DNA from: Lachnospiraceae bacterium
GTDB taxonomy: Bacteria > Bacillota > Clostridia > Lachnospirales > Lachnospiraceae
Reading direction: 5' to 3'
Length of the DNA: 7,804 nucleotides
Assembly: GCA_003520105.1 (NCBI GenBank)
Contig: DOVL01000019.1
Coordinates: forward strand, 1-7,804
Shown: piece after piece, positions 5,115 through 7,804 of the stretch
Layout: the number at the start of each line of letters is the position of its first letter
Numbering within the stretch: position 1 is the first letter of the stretch
Made by a program: the position numbers and the translations under genes
The notes under the pieces: model-generated
What the model was told of the DNA's origin: nothing
Databases searched by the model: none
The model's input: the letters and a program-made list of their open reading frames with translations, nothing else

Positions 5115-6656
5115 AAGCTGAGCAGTTTATTAAAATACAACAACATAGTCATCCAGTGCCATGACAATCCGGATGCGGATGCGCTTGCGTCGGGATATGC
5201 GCTGTTCTGGTATCTGGAGCAGAAGGGGAAGAATCCGAGGTTTATTTACCGCGGGCGTAATCAGGTGCAGAAGAGTAATCTGATGATCATGATCGACAGG
5301 CTGGATGTTCCGGTTGAATATGAGCCTTATTTTGATGAGAAGCCGGAGCTTCTGGTAACAGTTGACTGCCAGTATGGTGAGAAAAATGTTACAAAAACAG
5401 AGGCTGAGAGTATTATGGTGATCGACCATCATGAGTCTATGCTGCAGTCCGGAAGGGAATCGGATGACAGCCATGAAATACGTGCAAATATGGGCTGCTG
5501 TGCAACGATTCTCTGGGATATGATCAGAGAAGAGGGGCTGGATGTTAATGAGAGTAAGAAGCTTGCAACAGCCATGTATTATGGCCTCTACACTGATACA
5601 AACAGGCTTTCCGAGGTGTCACATCCTCTCGACCGTGATATGATTGATAACCTTGTGATCATGAAGAGCCTGATAAATGAGATGTCGAACGCCAATATTA
5701 CCCTCCGCGAGCTGAAGATCACCGGCAGGGCGTTAATGGATTACAAATATTATTACGACAACAGATATATGGTCATCTGTGCTGAAAAATGCGATCCGAA
5801 TATTCTCGGAGTTATAAGCGATTTTGCCATGGAAACAGCAGGTGTAAATGTATGTATGGCCTACTACAGCGCTCCTTCGGAGATTAAGTTCTCTGTAAGA
5901 AGCTGCGTCAAGGAGGTTCATGCAGATGAGCTTGCTGCATTTCTTGCAGAAGGACTCGGCGGTGGTGGTGGCCATATAACCAAGGCCGGCGGAACCATCA
6001 GACCGGATAAGCTGATGAGAAGCATTGGCGCTTCGATTACAGGAGATGAGATAAATGAAAATCAGCTGGCCAAGGTGGCAGCTGAACATTTTAAAGAGAG
6101 ACTTAATTCATATTTTGAAAGCTATGAGATCATCTATGCGAAAACTGCTGAGATCGATATAACCGGAATGAAGCTTTATGAGAAGCTTCCTCAGGAGCTT
6201 GGAGTTGTTAAACTCACCGATATTTTCCCTGTGGGAACCAGGGTAGGCATAAGAACTCTTGAAGGAGATGTTGATCTGGCGATAGATGATGATCACTATC
6301 TTATGATAGGCATCGAAGGCGAAGTTTATCCGATCAAGGAAGAGAAGCTTGCCAGAAGCTACAATATGTTTGATAAGCGATATGACCGTGAATTCGAGTA
6401 TTCTCCAAGCATCCGTAACAGTATGACGGGCGAGACGAAGAAGGTTCTTGAATACTCACACACCGTCATAAGTACCGGAACCTCACGCATCTATGCGCGT
6501 CCTCTGACCCGCAAGGTTAAACTCTTTACCGCTTGGGATGAGGAACGTTACTATTCGGGTGATCCCGGAGACATAATCGCCGTACGTGAAGACGATCCGC
6601 ATGATATCTACGTCATACGCGAACGCCTATTTCCACAGCTATATAGAGAAATATAA
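5112..6656 (+). CDS. DHH/DHHA1 phosphoesterase (NrnA-like) with C-terminal extension
   Basis: A predicted cytoplasmic metal-dependent phosphoesterase of 514 residues. The first 330 or so match the NrnA group, which degrades very short RNAs and dephosphorylates pAp: HDNPDADAL at 17-25, VTVDC with D85, DHH at 105-107, D162 in GLYTDT, and the DHHA1 substrate loop GGGGGH at 283-288 followed by KAGG. All expected metal and substrate residues are present. NrnA proteins are usually near 310-340 residues, so about 180 are extra. That extension seems to contain two related modules: TLEGDVD then HYLMIGIEGEVYPIKEEKLARSY (382-417), and DPGDIIAVRE then IYVIRERLFPQLY (484-511), both resembling the GDY/GE-YP pattern of PGDYG-type small domains. 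The start is TTG with GGGAGG 7 nt upstream; starting at the ATG at 5055 would give 19 extra residues encoded within the promoter. Transcription probably ends at the hairpin at 6728-6767. True substrate unknown. Confidence 0.85.
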   Translation: MKLSSLLKYNNIVIQCHDNPDADALASGYALFWYLEQKGKNPRFIYRGRNQVQKSNLMIMIDRLDVPVEYEPYFDEKPELLVTVDCQYGEKNVTKTEAESIMVIDHHESMLQSGRESDDSHEIRANMGCCATILWDMIREEGLDVNESKKLATAMYYGLYTDTNRLSEVSHPLDRDMIDNLVIMKSLINEMSNANITLRELKITGRALMDYKYYYDNRYMVICAEKCDPNILGVISDFAMETAGVNVCMAYYSAPSEIKFSVRSCVKEVHADELAAFLAEGLGGGGGHITKAGGTIRPDKLMRSIGASITGDEINENQLAKVAAEHFKERLNSYFESYEIIYAKTAEIDITGMKLYEKLPQELGVVKLTDIFPVGTRVGIRTLEGDVDLAIDDDHYLMIGIEGEVYPIKEEKLARSYNMFDKRYDREFEYSPSIRNSMTGETKKVLEYSHTVISTGTSRIYARPLTRKVKLFTAWDEERYYSGDPGDIIAVREDDPHDIYVIRERLFPQLYREI

Positions 6657-6786
6657 AACAAGCCATGCGCTGTTCTTTATCCACTTCGTGAATCAAGAAC
6701 CGTCGCCATAGACGCCGTATACTCCGCAAAAAAGCACCGATGAATGCAAGCATTCTCGGTGCTTTTTACGTCGTGCATGGCTTGTT
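6657..6786. repeat. 130-bp element bounded by 14-bp inverted repeats
   Basis: AACAAGCCATGCGC (6657-6670) and GTGCATGGCTTGTT (6773-6786) are complementary over 14 bp: the outer 12 are perfect, then one G-U and one C-G pair. The left arm begins immediately after the TAA of the DHH gene; the right arm ends one base before the stop of the minus-strand propeller gene. Inside are three further hairpins: 6672-6700 (11 of 13 pairs, TTC loop), 6701-6714 (CGTC/GACG) and the terminator at 6728-6767. No clear target-site duplication is seen. It could be a MITE-like miniature element or a branched RNA at the end of both transcripts; the sequence alone does not decide. Confidence 0.6.
6728..6767. terminator. 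Bidirectional intrinsic terminator
   Basis: AGCACCGA (6733-6740) pairs with TCGGTGCT (6756-6763); beyond a single bulged T, GAATG (6742-6746) pairs with CATTC (6751-6755) around a CAAG loop. A six-A run precedes the stem (6728-6733) and a five-T run ends it (6763-6767), so both the plus-strand DHH transcript and the minus-strand propeller transcript would meet a stem plus U-run. Confidence 0.88.
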
Positions 6787-6787
6787 A

Positions 6788-7804
6788 TTAGTGCTCGATG
6801 CCGTATTCCGATTTTTCCTCATCAGTCATCTCGAGACCGTTTAGTAATTTATTTCCCTTCTGCATCAGCTCGGTCACAGTATAATGTCTGAAATAACCTA
6901 AACGGTATTTATCTGTACTGTTATGAGCGTATGACATGAAGTGATCTGAAGGTCCGTGATGTCCCAGACAATAATTGAGGCTTGCAACCTCAACCCAGCT
7001 TTCGGTATCAATCACATTTGTCATCTGACTGTTTTGGATATACAAAGTATGTTTCTTCTTGTCGTATTCAAACTTGGCATCCTTACTGCCGGCGACATAG
7101 GTCGTTATATTGGTTCTTCCCAGGAATGAACCATCACTCAGCTTATATCTGTAGAGCCATCCGTTCGAGTAAGGAACAAGAAGTTCATCGTCCAGACAGA
7201 AGAGTCCGACAGGCGTTGTACCCGGACAGGTGATATAGTATTTCAGAGCACCGGTTATGTCGAAAGCGGCGACAGTGTTTTTATCGGTGGCTATTATAAG
7301 ATCCGACACATCATCGCAGGTGGCGTATTGTGCGCCGGCCCAGCCGTATGGTGATTCAATATTTACAAGCTTCTTGTTTTTTGTATTAATAATAAAATCA
7401 TCTTCAGCTGTTGGGCAATAAATAGCTGATACATCCTTTAGGTAGATAGGGCTTCTTACAAGTGATGTAAATTTTACATCCAAAGGATAAATATCGGTTT
7501 TTCCGGTTTCCGTATCCAACATGCTCACAGCGAAGCCTTGATCAGGATCGTTGAAGAGATACAATATCTTGCCGTCTGATAATGAAGCGACATTATCGGT
7601 GAGTGATGTAACATCCGAAAGAAAAGTATCACTAATCTCTCCGGTTGCAAGGTTAACGGAGGTCAGTACAATCTCCAGATTCTTATCCTGGATGAGATAG
7701 TAGAAACCATTATGTGCGCCGAGTAACTTGGCTCCTGACGAAAAATCATAGTTTTCGTCAGCGGCTATTCTCCACATAACCCTGCTTTCGTTAGGGTCGA
7801 TCAG
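6788..7804 (-). CDS. C-terminal part of a beta-propeller protein (5' end outside window)
   Basis: 339 codons are visible; the frame is open to the window edge. The first ATG at 7777 is probably internal: the codons before it read DPNESRV, a propeller-like turn, and there is no well-spaced ribosome binding site. About seven repeats of 35-45 residues are recognisable as beta-propeller blades, with recurring patterns such as VNLATGEI, LDTETGKT, AAFDITGAL, YRYKLSDGS and IDTESW, fitting a WD40- or PQQ-like fold used for binding partners or ligands. After the last blade comes a short helical tail (YTVTELMQKGNKLLNGLEMTDEEKSEYGIEH is split here only by position: residues about 31 from the end), of the ELi...L-(x)-LT-EEk--Y type seen at the ends of many large multidomain WD40 proteins. 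Any upstream effector domain (TIR, NTPase or other) is inference. The gene converges on the DHH gene and ends at the shared terminator element. Confidence 0.6.
   Translation of the reverse strand: MIDPNESRVMWRIAADENYDFSSGAKLLGAHNGFYYLIQDKNLEIVLTSVNLATGEISDTFLSDVTSLTDNVASLSDGKILYLFNDPDQGFAVSMLDTETGKTDIYPLDVKFTSLVRSPIYLKDVSAIYCPTAEDDFIINTKNKKLVNIESPYGWAGAQYATCDDVSDLIIATDKNTVAAFDITGALKYYITCPGTTPVGLFCLDDELLVPYSNGWLYRYKLSDGSFLGRTNITTYVAGSKDAKFEYDKKKHTLYIQNSQMTNVIDTESWVEVASLNYCLGHHGPSDHFMSYAHNSTDKYRLGYFRHYTVTELMQKGNKLLNGLEMTDEEKSEYGIEH

Noticed and set aside
5733..6296. Minus-strand open frames opposite the DHH phosphoesterase gene
   Set aside because: They are shadows of a well-conserved coding region; no domain or ribosome binding site is visible.
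7775..7777. ATG at 7777 as the true start of the propeller gene
   Set aside because: The frame is open to the window edge with propeller-like residues upstream, and the only purine-rich stretch is too close (2 nt) to serve as a ribosome binding site.
1..7804. tRNA, rRNA, insertion sequence or phage genes
   Set aside because: No cloverleaf-like segment, conserved rRNA stretch, transposase or integrase motif was seen on either strand.

Overview
The window looks like a chromosomal segment from an anaerobic Gram-positive bacterium of the Clostridia, most likely a Lachnospiraceae relative (Butyrivibrio/Pseudobutyrivibrio type). The evidence is the moderate-to-low GC, strong AGGAGG-type ribosome binding sites, a sortase substrate ending in SPKTG rather than LPXTG, and a 12-helix membrane protein fused to a LuxR-type helix-turn-helix. 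The taxonomic call is inference from these features, not from a marker gene.

Layout. Positions 1-321 hold no convincing gene and are packed with short perfect hairpins that have 2-3 nt loops, plus a two-copy 30-bp tandem repeat. At 322-1800 (-) lies the membrane-embedded LuxR-type regulator. A 368-bp divergent intergenic region (1801-2168) separates it from a 721-residue secreted, wall-anchored surface protein at 2169-4334 (+). That gene converges with a YfbR-type HD-domain 5'-deoxynucleotidase at 4336-4935 (-); the two stop codons are 1 bp apart, and a terminator candidate for each gene lies inside the other gene. The nucleotidase is divergent from a DHH/DHHA1 phosphoesterase at 5112-6656 (+), with a sigma70-type promoter facing each way between them. 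The phosphoesterase most likely starts at a TTG codon and carries an unusual C-terminal extension that looks like two GDY/GE-YP modules. Between it and the next convergent gene sits a 130-bp element bounded by 14-bp inverted repeats, containing a bidirectional terminator and two further hairpins. The last gene, 6788 to the window edge (-), is the C-terminal part of a beta-propeller protein whose N-terminus lies outside the window.

How the genes may work together. The nucleotidase and the DHH phosphoesterase are both predicted to act on small nucleotides (dNMP dephosphorylation; nanoRNA/pAp hydrolysis) and form a plausible divergent nucleotide-salvage pair. The membrane LuxR protein and the surface protein form a second divergent pair, suggesting a one-component sensor controlling a wall protein. 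The propeller protein has a tail like those of large multidomain WD40 proteins that carry effector domains upstream, but that upstream part is not visible. I see no complete, clearly new system. The most unusual items are the DHH C-terminal module pair, the 130-bp inverted-repeat element, the hairpin-rich left end and the interlocked terminators.
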